DNA of 64,000 bases, taken from contig CAJUPJ010000009.1 of the NCBI GenBank assembly GCA_910588655.1, positions 37,100 to 101,099 of the forward strand. The letters are read 5' to 3'. The DNA is from an uncultured Lachnospiraceae bacterium (GTDB taxonomy: Bacteria; Bacillota; Clostridia; Lachnospirales; Lachnospiraceae). Positions 1 to 8,041 of the stretch are shown here, one piece after another (positions within the stretch are counted from its first letter, which is position 1; every line of letters starts with the position of its first letter). The notes below the pieces were generated by a model, which saw nothing but the letters and a program-made list of their open reading frames with translations, had not been told where the DNA came from and made no database searches. The position numbers and the translations under genes are program-made.

Positions 1-1818
1 TGACCATTCCGTTCCACCATATGATTCAAGCCCTATAAGTTCATAACCAGAGTTTGCCAGTGTGATGGTAAAGTCATTGATTGAAATATTTTCAAAGTTT
101 GTACCATAGTCAATATAATCACTATAGCCATCATCATCACCAAATAAACATTCTAATCCTGTATCACTTGCATATCCATAATATGTCTTATTGTTATAGT
201 CAAGCCTTATGCTGTTTATAATATTGCATGCAACAGGGTCGTCTAAGAACTGTTCTAAGCTTATATCTGTACCGCCTGGATTACTTGAAGGCCTTGGAGG
301 TTTTGGACTGCTTGATGTGCCAGGTACTGGTGTACTTGATGTACCTGGTTTTGGAGTAGCTGTTGTACCAGGTGCTGGTGTGTAATTTGGTGTGTAACCA
401 GCCTCACGCACAGTTATATTAAAAGAACCTATTTTTTTCCTTGACCTTGTAGTAGTTTTTGTCTGTGCATTTGTATTAACCATAGTTTCATAAACAGATA
501 TTTCTGTAGTACCAACTTTTCTAGGTGTTATTACAAGATAATCTTCTTCTTTGTTAGTACCAGCAGAGCCTACACCACATATACTTGAACTTGCAGATGT
601 ATAGTCATAAACTGCTTTTAAGTTCCTGCATTCAAATGGATATCTGCCAAATGTATCATTACTTCCAAGTGATACTTCATATCCATTTTCAGCTAATTCT
701 TTAAGAATGTACGCCTGGCTGACAGTTACATCTACAGTATCTTCTAAAACCCTGGTCTTACCACCTCTTACTTCTTCAATAGAAACAGATGTAATACCAT
801 AACCTATTGCTTCAAGGTTAGTTGACCTGTTTTTTATTTCTTCAGTTTTAAGCACAGATGCATCTTTAGGCGTAAGTTTATATTGTGCGCCTGCAACTTT
901 ATTCTGGATTACAATGCCAGTATTGCCAACAGTAATTACTTCACCAAAACCTATTAAAACATCTTTATTAAGAAATGAAATAAATGTTTCATCTGTAAGG
1001 TTTACTTTAAATGAACCTATGTTATGTTTTGTTTTATTGGATAATGTCTCATCAACAGTAATTGAGCAGGTCTGTACGCCTTTGCCCCTGGATGTTGATG
1101 AAATACGTGTATTTGAAGTAGTTACAAGGCTTGAATTGTCTGATTTGAGTTCATATCTTGAAGTGGATTCCATATCATCAAGTAAATCAGTGATATTAAT
1201 ATTGGAATTATAAGCCATTTTTATTTCTTCCATTTTAATGGATGCACCTTCTACAGACAATGCTATTGAACCAACTTTCCTGCTTCTGTTGTTATATACC
1301 TCATGTACTGATATTGCAGTCCTGCCTGCTTTTTTAGCTGTTATAACACCATCAGACCCACCCTTTGCTACAGCAGATACAGAACTTGTAATAATATATG
1401 AAGCATTTGGATTTATTCCACTAAGATAATCGTTAGGGTTTAATGTATCCCCGGTAAGCATATCCATAGCTTTATAATCTGTTTTTAATGAAGATTTATG
1501 GATTGTTACCTTAAATGTACCAACTGAATAAAAATCACCTTTGTACTTATATCTTATTTTTATTGATGCAGAACCACTGTTAATTCCAGTAATTACACCT
1601 TTTGAATTTACTTTTGCAATTTTGGTTTTATTAGAAGTAAATATATAAGTTGCTTTTTTAAGTTTGCCAGTTAATGGTATAGTATATTTTTCATTAATAA
1701 AAATAGTGCTTTCACTGGTTTTAAGTTTTGTCTTGGAAGCAGCTTCTGCTTTAATTTTACTTCCTGGAAAACCAATGCAAAGTAAAAGCATCAGGCATAG
1801 AAAGCCTATTTTTTTCAT
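1..1818 (-). CDS. Secreted multi-domain Ig-like (Big_2-type) surface protein, 3' end beyond window
   Basis: An open frame runs from ATG 1818 to the left edge (606 codons without a stop), so the C-terminus is missing. A strong AAAGGAGG site lies about 12 nt before the start. Residues 1-27 are a signal peptide (MKK, hydrophobic core, then KAEAAS). About five repeats of 80-100 residues follow; each ends in a version of a GSF-x-hydrophobic-x-V strand, and the first has the typical Big_2 pattern VNSKGVITGINSG. Residues about 469-511 form a Pro/Ser/Thr linker with repeated PGT and PKP units, and a last globular segment begins after it. Role inferred: extracellular adhesion or scaffold. It starts 41 bp after the J-domain/GGDEF gene on the same strand, so the two may be co-transcribed. 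The exact Ig subfamily is not certain. Confidence 0.85.
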   Translation of the reverse strand, partial: MKKIGFLCLMLLLCIGFPGSKIKAEAASKTKLKTSESTIFINEKYTIPLTGKLKKATYIFTSNKTKIAKVNSKGVITGINSGSASIKIRYKYKGDFYSVGTFKVTIHKSSLKTDYKAMDMLTGDTLNPNDYLSGINPNASYIITSSVSAVAKGGSDGVITAKKAGRTAISVHEVYNNRSRKVGSIALSVEGASIKMEEIKMAYNSNINITDLLDDMESTSRYELKSDNSSLVTTSNTRISSTSRGKGVQTCSITVDETLSNKTKHNIGSFKVNLTDETFISFLNKDVLIGFGEVITVGNTGIVIQNKVAGAQYKLTPKDASVLKTEEIKNRSTNLEAIGYGITSVSIEEVRGGKTRVLEDTVDVTVSQAYILKELAENGYEVSLGSNDTFGRYPFECRNLKAVYDYTSASSSICGVGSAGTNKEEDYLVITPRKVGTTEISVYETMVNTNAQTKTTTRSRKKIGSFNITVREAGYTPNYTPAPGTTATPKPGTSSTPVPGTSSSPKPPRPSSNPGGTDISLEQFLDDPVACNIINSIRLDYNNKTYYGYASDTGLECLFGDDDGYSDYIDYGTNFENISINDFTITLANSGYELIGLESYGGTEWS

Positions 1819-1859
1819 ATATGTTTCTTCCTCCTTTCTTTAATATTTTAAATAAAATG

Positions 1860-3014
1860 TTAAAACTTGGATTTAATGACTTTAATAGTGTCATTACTTT
1901 TGCTTGCGTCAGAGCATACGGCAAATACAGTATCTTCCAATGTATGGGACTGGTTGTATTCCATAACTGCTGCATTTATTGTGAATTGCTCAGTCTGTCT
2001 TTGCTTTATAACGGCTATGTATTTATTAACTGCAAGCATAGCCTGTTCCCCGGTTGTTTCGACCAGAAGGCATACTATCTGGTCATTGCCGAAGCGTCCT
2101 ACAATATCATTAATTCTGGAATTTGAACGTATAATGCTTGCACACTGGCACAGGCACTGTATCTCCCTGTCAGAACTGGCGCAGTTTATCTGCAGGGCTA
2201 CAAAAGATAACGGGTTATGGTATCTTTTGTGGCGCTCTACTTCTTTAAAAGTATCGTCATAAAACCCTTTTTTGCTTAGCAGCCCTGTAAGTGGGTCATT
2301 ACGGGAAACTGCTTTTTCATAAATTGAAACAGGGTCATAATTCTGGCGTCTCTGCGCAAGGAGTTTGAAATTAAGCGTAGCACGTTTTACTGAACGTACA
2401 CCAAGACATACTTTCCATGAATTTCCATCAAATACTACATATTTATGTGCTGTGCTTTTGTCTGTTTTAGATGTCTGTAAGTCTATATCATTTATAATTA
2501 CTGCAAATTCTGTAACTTTTGGGTATACTGTGTCTTCAATACGGCATTTGTTGTATACTTTATAAAGCTGTATGCGGTAATCCTGCATTTCATAACATGA
2601 ACTTATAGCTTCTCTCCATTCTTTAAACTGGGAAAGGGTTACTCTTGTCTGGTCTTCGAGTGACAGGCAGGAATAAGCATTATCCCAGTTTTTAGTAAGC
2701 ATAGCATGGAAAAACTGGTCTAGTACATCTTTGGGGGATGCGCTTAATATCCCACGGTTAGAAAATGACATAGAGGAAACATATGAAGCCCTGTTTGTAT
2801 TATTTGAAAGCCATTTTTTATGGTATTCTGTACGGCTTGTACTGTCACTAAGTATACGGTAAGCTTCGTTTATCTCTAACATTCTGTCATCTTCGTTAGT
2901 ATTGTTACTTGTATCTGGATGGTATAGTGTGCACAATTTGCGGTAAGCAGCTTTTATTACTTCTGGTGAAGCATCATAGTGCACTTGTAATATATGGTAA
3001 TAGTCTTTAAACAT
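1860..3014 (-). CDS. J-domain protein fused to a degenerate GGDEF domain
   Basis: 384 residues. Residues 3-68 are a J domain with the HPD motif at 32-34 and the usual helix IV region, which would stimulate a DnaK-type ATPase. Residues about 95-215 form a middle domain that I do not recognise with certainty (possibly NTF2-like). Residues 240-355 resemble a GGDEF domain: it opens with DPLTGLLSKKGF at 240-251, but the signature is GNDQI at 309-313 instead of GGDEF. The metal and catalytic acids are therefore lost and cyclic-di-GMP synthesis is unlikely. No G/C-rich zinc finger or DnaJ C-terminal domain is present. The ATG fits the normal J-domain start, although the GGGAGG site lies about 20 nt upstream, which is long. 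The Ig-like protein gene follows 41 bp downstream. Confidence 0.85.
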   Translation of the reverse strand: MFKDYYHILQVHYDASPEVIKAAYRKLCTLYHPDTSNNTNEDDRMLEINEAYRILSDSTSRTEYHKKWLSNNTNRASYVSSMSFSNRGILSASPKDVLDQFFHAMLTKNWDNAYSCLSLEDQTRVTLSQFKEWREAISSCYEMQDYRIQLYKVYNKCRIEDTVYPKVTEFAVIINDIDLQTSKTDKSTAHKYVVFDGNSWKVCLGVRSVKRATLNFKLLAQRRQNYDPVSIYEKAVSRNDPLTGLLSKKGFYDDTFKEVERHKRYHNPLSFVALQINCASSDREIQCLCQCASIIRSNSRINDIVGRFGNDQIVCLLVETTGEQAMLAVNKYIAVIKQRQTEQFTINAAVMEYNQSHTLEDTVFAVCSDASKSNDTIKVIKSKF

Positions 3015-3091
3015 TTGAGATTTTATTGTATGTTCCTCCCTTCTTCCATTGTATTTTATTGTAATATTTACATTTTTTTACAATATCTGGT

Positions 3092-3130
3092 AAAAAAGGT
3101 ATGATAACATCCAATTTATGTCATCATACC
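3092..3130 (-). terminator. Rho-independent terminator after murA
   Basis: The 13-bp arms 3098-3110 and 3118-3130 pair with one G-U wobble across a 7-nt loop. On the minus strand the stem is followed at once by a run of six U. It lies 22 bp beyond the murA stop. Confidence 0.85.
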
Positions 3131-3152
3131 ACAAAAAAGCATCATAATTTTG

Positions 3153-4454
3153 TCAGCTTACTTTTAATTTGAATTTTTGTACTGCGCGTTCATCATCTAC
3201 AGGTATTTTCTGCATTGAAGCGCCAAGTGCAGTCATCTTTCTTTCAAAATTTTCGTATCCACGTTCAATGTAATGGATAGAATCTATAGTAGTATAGCCA
3301 TCAGCTACAAGCCCGGCAACAACAAGTGCAGCACCAGCCCTTAAATCAGGTGCTGTTACTGATGCACCAGTAAGCCCGTCAACACCTTCAATTATGGCTA
3401 TATTTCCTTCAACTTTAATAGATGCACCCATACGGGACAGTTCATCAACATATTTAAACCTGTTTTCAAAAAGACTTTCAGTTACTATACTTGTTCCAGA
3501 AGACATTGCAAGCAGTGTTGAAATCTGCGGCTGCATATCTGTAGGAAACCCCGGGTATGGAAGTGTCTTAATCTGTGTATGGCATAACCTGCTGTTACAT
3601 GTTACCCTTACTGCATCATCAAATTCTTCAACTGTTGCCCCTATTTCATTAAGCTTGACAGAAATTGCTTCTAAATGGCGTGGTATAACGTTTTTTATAA
3701 GGACATCGCCTCTGGTTGCAGCAGCAGCAACCATAAAAGTACCTGCTTCAATCTGGTCAGGTATAATAGGATATTCGCTTGCATGTAATTTTGTTACACC
3801 GTTAATACGGATTTTATCAGTACCTGCACCTTTTATATCAGCACCCATGCTGTTAAGGAAGTTTGCCACATCAACAACGTGTGGTTCTTTAGCAGCATTT
3901 TCAATAACTGTGCGGCCTTCTGCCATACATGCAGCAAGCATAATATTTATTGTAGCACCAACAGTTACAACATCAAAATAAATGTGTTTGCCAATAAGTT
4001 TGTCTGCTGATGCATTTATCATTCCATATTCAATATTTACAGTAGCCCCAAGTGCCCTGAATCCTTTGAGATGCTGGTCAATAGGACGGCTTCCTATATC
4101 ACATCCTCCTGGAAGGACTACATTTGCTTTATTATATTTGCCAAGTAAAGCGCCAAGCAGATAATAAGAGCCACGTATTTTGCGTATGGCTTCATAATCA
4201 ATTATGACATCATTAATGGTGCTTCCGTTAATTCTGACTGAATGTGGGTTTATGCGTTCAACAACTGCCCCTATTCCGCTGATAGCTTCTAATAATACAT
4301 TAATATCCCTTACATCTGGCAGATTGTCAATTAAAACTGTTTCATCTGTCATAATAGCTGCTGCAAGTATGCCAAGAGCAGCATTTTTAGCGCCACCGAT
4401 TGTTACCTCTCCGTGTAAAGGTGTTCCACCTTTAATAATATACTGGTTTTCCAT
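3153..4454 (-). CDS. murA: UDP-N-acetylglucosamine 1-carboxyvinyltransferase
   Basis: 433 residues, normal length. MurA transfers the enolpyruvyl group of PEP to UDP-GlcNAc, the first committed step of peptidoglycan synthesis in the cytoplasm. The N-terminal GGAKNAALGIL segment and the catalytic loop LPGGCDIGSRP are present, with the PEP-binding (fosfomycin-target) cysteine at residue 118. The ATG at 4454 is preferred to an in-frame ATG at 4469 because GAGGTG lies 7 nt before it, while the upstream ATG overlaps that site and has none of its own. A strong terminator follows. Low-GC Gram-positives often carry two MurA paralogues, and which one this is cannot be told here. Confidence 0.95.
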   Translation of the reverse strand: MENQYIIKGGTPLHGEVTIGGAKNAALGILAAAIMTDETVLIDNLPDVRDINVLLEAISGIGAVVERINPHSVRINGSTINDVIIDYEAIRKIRGSYYLLGALLGKYNKANVVLPGGCDIGSRPIDQHLKGFRALGATVNIEYGMINASADKLIGKHIYFDVVTVGATINIMLAACMAEGRTVIENAAKEPHVVDVANFLNSMGADIKGAGTDKIRINGVTKLHASEYPIIPDQIEAGTFMVAAAATRGDVLIKNVIPRHLEAISVKLNEIGATVEEFDDAVRVTCNSRLCHTQIKTLPYPGFPTDMQPQISTLLAMSSGTSIVTESLFENRFKYVDELSRMGASIKVEGNIAIIEGVDGLTGASVTAPDLRAGAALVVAGLVADGYTTIDSIHYIERGYENFERKMTALGASMQKIPVDDERAVQKFKLKVS

Positions 4455-4612
4455 ATTGTTGCACCTCATAATATATATTCAAACGTAAGTAGTATTCTAT
4501 AAACAATTTTATAAATCTGTACTGTCACAAATAATATCTGCTATATGCCTTTATCAATTTACATAGTTTAACGCATAACATTATTATAAACAAATGATTA
4601 ATTATGTCAACT

Positions 4613-6472
4613 CTATTTTTTACGGTTTTCAAAATAAACAAATGAATCTATGGCATCAAAAATATCCTGGAATGTCCTGCGCGGCGCAGCATCAATATAT
4701 TTCTTTAATATCCGCTGCTCATCTTCCCCGTGGTATTTTCCATAAAAAATATCGAAAAGATTATGGCCGCGCACGTAAATTTTTATGTTTTCCATATTAT
4801 CTTTTATATCTTGTTTGCTTTTTATACGTATGTTAAGAGTTTTTTGCATTCTTTTGAAACTGTTAAGCCTGAAAAGGTAGTCTTTATATTTTTTATATAA
4901 TATATTATAGAAGTCTTCCTCATTTTTAATTACTCCAATTTTTGCCATTACAGAAGGTTCTAAAAAATAGTTTTCAAAAGAATAATATTTTAGAATAAGT
5001 ACGTTTTCTGGTTCAACTTTTGGAAGATTGCCAGGGTCTTCTTTGGAGCGCTGGCTGTAATAACTGCAAAGCTGCTTTTTTAAATGTTTAGGGTTTTTAC
5101 CATCGCTGTCACGTATCATAAGGAACTGGTCTTTAAGATACAATTTATTTATGTATTTTAAATTGGCATATGTTTTAATATTGGTGCAGCTGTTTACAGG
5201 TATTATGGTAATGCGTGAAAGATTGCCATCACTATCATATATTTCAGAATAATATTTTTCTAAAAGTAATGGAAGGCGGTTGCTGTCCTGTTTGCCTTCA
5301 ACTATAAATACAAAGCTGACATTCATAAGGTCATTGGCAGTATATCCTAAATCATCAAGTATTACATCAATATCCGAATTTTCTTTTACTATTGTGTAAT
5401 ATTCACTATCAAGTATAACTTCTTTAATTTGTTTTGTAGAAAAGTTAAAAATCATATTTGGTGAATGTGTTGAAAAAATCACCTGGTTTTTCTTGGAAAG
5501 CCTGAATAAAATTTCACTTGCAACTTTCTGTAACTGTGGGTGCAGGTAAATCTCAGGGTCTTCCATCAGGATAATACATGGAAGGGTATCATCTTCTTCT
5601 ATATATGTTTCAAGAAGTGACAGTGCATAAATGCTTTTTAATCCTTCGCCAAGCATATTTATAGAGCCAAGAGAGCCGCCGCGTTCTTTATTATATACCT
5701 GTGTGTCAATCTTTAATAAGTGGTCTATGTCAAAATCCATAACATAACGTATTTCCTGTGAAGGGCTTCCGTTTTCATGGAAATGGCGGTTTACTTTTGT
5801 AGCAAATTCTGCCAGCTTTGTATGAAAAAGTTTATATTGTAAAAGACGCGCAGTTTCAAAAAGGGTCAGTTCCTCAGGTGCTTTTTTATTAATAAGCCCT
5901 ATGCACTGGAAGCACAGGTTGCATTTTCTCGCAGAATCAAAAGTACATTCGTTATCCTTAAGCATTTTAAAGGATTCTTTATCATAGAAACTGAATACAT
6001 CATTCTGCAGCGTCTCGAGATTTCTGTTCTGGTCTATATGGTATATTTTGGGAATAATTTGTTTTATATAGTGGTTATTTTTATGAAATCCATCTTTATA
6101 ATGTATGGAAAAATCAGGGCTTATATAACAGTTAAAGCAAATTATGCCATCCTGGAATGATGGCAGTTTTGTTTTAAATTCTTCAAGCCATTTGTCATAA
6201 TTTCTTGTTTTGCTTAATATTCCTTTAGTATAATAATAATTTAAGTCATCATCTGTAAGTGAAATCTGCATTGATATTTCAACTGGCTTGCTGGAATCTA
6301 AAAACTCATGCGGATGAATCTGGCGGAGTCCTGCTGTAATAAGTATTGCATCTATTACAGAAGTTTTGCCAGTGCTGTTTTTACCAACAAGTATAAGAGA
6401 ATTTTCCATATTATTAATTTCAAGCCCGCGTATGGATTTGAAATTAACGATTTTAAGATAATTAATTTTCAT
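4613..6472 (-). CDS. OLD-family ATP-dependent endonuclease (ABC ATPase plus TOPRIM)
   Basis: 619 residues. Walker A is GKNSTGKTS at 30-38, an ABC-like signature NMLGEGLKS lies near 272-280, Walker B is ILMEDPE at 301-307 followed by YLHP, and the switch histidine is in FSTHSPN near 333-339. The C-terminal half has TOPRIM acids: E392 in VEGKQD and DSD at 455-457. This is the arrangement of OLD nucleases, several of which act in phage defence. Unusual: cysteines at 176, 184, 187 and 190 (C-x7-C-x2-C-x2-C), plus 112 and 115, suggest a bound metal. No UvrD-like GajB partner is adjacent, so a single-gene OLD is more likely than Gabija. ATG 6472 is chosen over 6493 because AAAGGG precedes it. Confidence 0.85.
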   Translation of the reverse strand: MKINYLKIVNFKSIRGLEINNMENSLILVGKNSTGKTSVIDAILITAGLRQIHPHEFLDSSKPVEISMQISLTDDDLNYYYTKGILSKTRNYDKWLEEFKTKLPSFQDGIICFNCYISPDFSIHYKDGFHKNNHYIKQIIPKIYHIDQNRNLETLQNDVFSFYDKESFKMLKDNECTFDSARKCNLCFQCIGLINKKAPEELTLFETARLLQYKLFHTKLAEFATKVNRHFHENGSPSQEIRYVMDFDIDHLLKIDTQVYNKERGGSLGSINMLGEGLKSIYALSLLETYIEEDDTLPCIILMEDPEIYLHPQLQKVASEILFRLSKKNQVIFSTHSPNMIFNFSTKQIKEVILDSEYYTIVKENSDIDVILDDLGYTANDLMNVSFVFIVEGKQDSNRLPLLLEKYYSEIYDSDGNLSRITIIPVNSCTNIKTYANLKYINKLYLKDQFLMIRDSDGKNPKHLKKQLCSYYSQRSKEDPGNLPKVEPENVLILKYYSFENYFLEPSVMAKIGVIKNEEDFYNILYKKYKDYLFRLNSFKRMQKTLNIRIKSKQDIKDNMENIKIYVRGHNLFDIFYGKYHGEDEQRILKKYIDAAPRRTFQDIFDAIDSFVYFENRKK

Positions 6473-6518
6473 AATAAATATTCCCTTTCTCATATTATAT
6501 GGTATAAAGTGTTTTTTG

Positions 6519-7106
6519 TTACTTTTTCCTATGTTTTGTTTGTGTGCCTTTTTTTACAGAAAAACCGAAAGTACCAGCCTGTTTTCCAAGAGCAAAATAA
6601 GAGCCATGCGAGTAAGCTATGAGATTTGTCTGCTCAAGGTGGAACTTATTATTTTTATCAATGTATTCTGTACCAGCATGTACTGCTGTTACATCTGCAA
6701 TAAACATATGGTGTGAACCAAGTTCTTTTATTTCTGTTACATGACATTCAATATTTACAGGGGCTTCTTTAATCATAGGGCATTGGACAGTGTCTGCTTT
6801 TTCCTTTGTTAAATGGCATGATTTCCATTTATCAGTATCCCTGCCAGAGCGGACACCACAAAAATCAGTTGCATACGCCAGTTTTTCAGTAGTAAGGTTT
6901 ATTACAAATTCACCTGTCTTTTTTATTATATCATATGAAAAGCGTTCCGGGCGTACCGAAATATACAACATTGGCGGGTTAGTACAGATTGTACCTGTCC
7001 AGGCAACAGTAATAATATTGGAAAAATTGTTAATATCGCCACAGCTTACCAGGACTGCTGGGACAGGGTAAAGCATATTACCTGGTTTAAAATTAGTTTT
7101 AGGCAT
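6519..7106 (-). CDS. Flavin reductase family protein (FMN-binding split barrel)
   Basis: 195 residues. The sequence fits the flavoredoxin/flavin-reductase group: an N-terminal PVPAVLVSCGD strand, NIITVAWTGTICTNPPMLYI and SVRPERFSYDIIKKTGEFVIN, which form the FMN-binding barrel, then a C-terminal Gly-rich end. Expected role: NAD(P)H-dependent reduction of FMN, or electron transfer, in the cytoplasm. GGAGGT lies 7 nt before ATG 7106. The stop is 46 bp before the start of the OLD-like gene on the same strand, so co-transcription is possible, but no functional link is evident. The upstream region carries repeat copy 1. Confidence 0.88.
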   Translation of the reverse strand: MPKTNFKPGNMLYPVPAVLVSCGDINNFSNIITVAWTGTICTNPPMLYISVRPERFSYDIIKKTGEFVINLTTEKLAYATDFCGVRSGRDTDKWKSCHLTKEKADTVQCPMIKEAPVNIECHVTEIKELGSHHMFIADVTAVHAGTEYIDKNNKFHLEQTNLIAYSHGSYFALGKQAGTFGFSVKKGTQTKHRKK

Positions 7107-7504
7107 GTTTGACCTCCGGGGAATTAGTGGTGGTTATATTGATGTTAGTTGTGGTGACGGACGGTTTCTGTGCCAGAGCCAGAATATTGCTGGCATCTGG
7201 CACGTGAAACCTGTTCAGTTGCCATTACCTTCACTTTCGTCTGATTCCGCCCACCACACAATTTCCAGTTGTTATGTTGATTTTGCTAGGTACAGTAAGT
7301 TTCTAATGGAATAATTTAGTGGAACTCTGGAGACCTTGCGTCCGTCCATCCAAAAAAACTGGAAACTACTACATTCATTATATCATAAAATAATACTACA
7401 CAAACAAAAATTATTGTGATAAAATAAAAAGTACTAAAAAAGGAATACGGCTTGTGTTAATTATTACATCATTATTTTTTTATACATAGAAAGGCAGGGA
7501 TATA
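7107..7504. other. Intergenic region carrying repeat copy 1
   Basis: About 400 bp without a gene, between the divergent flavin reductase and the Ig-like gene. It holds the palindromic repeat at 7155-7213 and, at about 7339-7352, an isolated GTCCGTCCATCC that looks like a decayed outer end of the same family. The last 130 bp are AT-rich and probably contain the promoter of the Ig-like gene, but no clear -35/-10 pair was found. Confidence 0.6.
7155..7213 (+). repeat. Palindromic repeat, copy 1 (short form)
   Basis: 59 bp beginning TGACGGACGGTTTC and ending ACGTGAAACCTG. The middle is itself a hairpin: GTGCCAGA pairs with TCTGGCAC, and CCAG with CTGG, around AATATT. It differs at only two positions from the reverse complement of 7943-8001. 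It corresponds to the outer arms of the long elements at 38.1, 52.6 and 53.3 kb with their inner hairpin absent. Confidence 0.9.
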
Positions 7505-7846
7505 ATGGCAAAATATCTGGAATTTGAATCAATGACGGAAGGTCTTGAAAATAAGGTTGTCCAGAATTTAAAGTTCAGGACAGGTAATTTTTTATGGAAA
7601 ATAAAGTTTAATGTACCTTTAGACCCTAGTACAGTTAATAATGTAAATTTATATGTTACATCTGTAAATTTAGCACCTCTTAGGACTTCTATCAGGTATA
7701 ACTCTATGGATAATGAAATAGAGATAGAACCTTTAGAACCATATGCCCAGAATGAGTCTTATATTTTAAATATTACAACTAATGTAGCATCGGCTGGAGG
7801 AAAGCACCTGCGTGAGCCGCTGCAGGTACAGTTTAAGATAGAATAG
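7505..7846 (+). CDS. Single-domain bacterial Ig-like (Big_5/SbsA-like) protein
   Basis: 113 residues with no signal peptide and no membrane segment. Residues about 30-113 match the Big_5 pattern: WKIKFNVPLDPSTV, an acidic IEIEPLEPYAQNESYIL strand pair, then a closing QVQFKI strand. Such domains are usually repeated modules of S-layer or surface proteins, so a lone copy lacking a secretion signal is odd. A GGCAGGG site precedes the ATG. The gene is enclosed by 59-bp inverted repeat copies at 7155-7213 and 7943-8001, so it may have been carried in as a passenger. Function unknown. Confidence 0.8.
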   Translation: MAKYLEFESMTEGLENKVVQNLKFRTGNFLWKIKFNVPLDPSTVNNVNLYVTSVNLAPLRTSIRYNSMDNEIEIEPLEPYAQNESYILNITTNVASAGGKHLREPLQVQFKIE

Positions 7847-7942
7847 ACAGTCCAGAAGTTTAATAAATGGCTGGCAGAATAACCTGTGGCTCTCCATAAT
7901 TTAAAGTTATCTTGTTGTTCTTTTAGTGCAGATTGATGGTGG

Positions 7943-8001
7943 CAGGTTTCACGTGCCAGATGCCAGTAATATTCTGGCTCTGGCATAGAAACCGTCCGTC
8001 A
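7943..8001 (-). repeat. Palindromic repeat, copy 2 (inverted relative to copy 1)
   Basis: The reverse complement matches copy 1 at 57 of 59 positions. On its inner side (7855-7942) it carries a degraded tail containing ATTCTGCCAGCC and an ATAACTTTAAATTAT block when read on the minus strand. On its outer side it is followed by ATAACTGTAAATTAT at about 8019-8033, the sequence that forms the terminal inverted repeat of the 52.6-kb copy. Confidence 0.9.
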
Positions 8002-8041
8002 TACCAAAAACACAAGATAACTGTAAATTATCTATATGGAT

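Noticed and set aside
3394..3981. 195-codon plus-strand frame inside murA
   Set aside because: It is antisense to a gene with clear conserved motifs and has no ribosome site; the composition is that of a complementary-strand frame.
4613..6472. Gabija defence system
   Set aside because: The OLD-like protein fits GajA in outline, but no UvrD-like GajB lies next to it; neighbours are murA and a flavin reductase.
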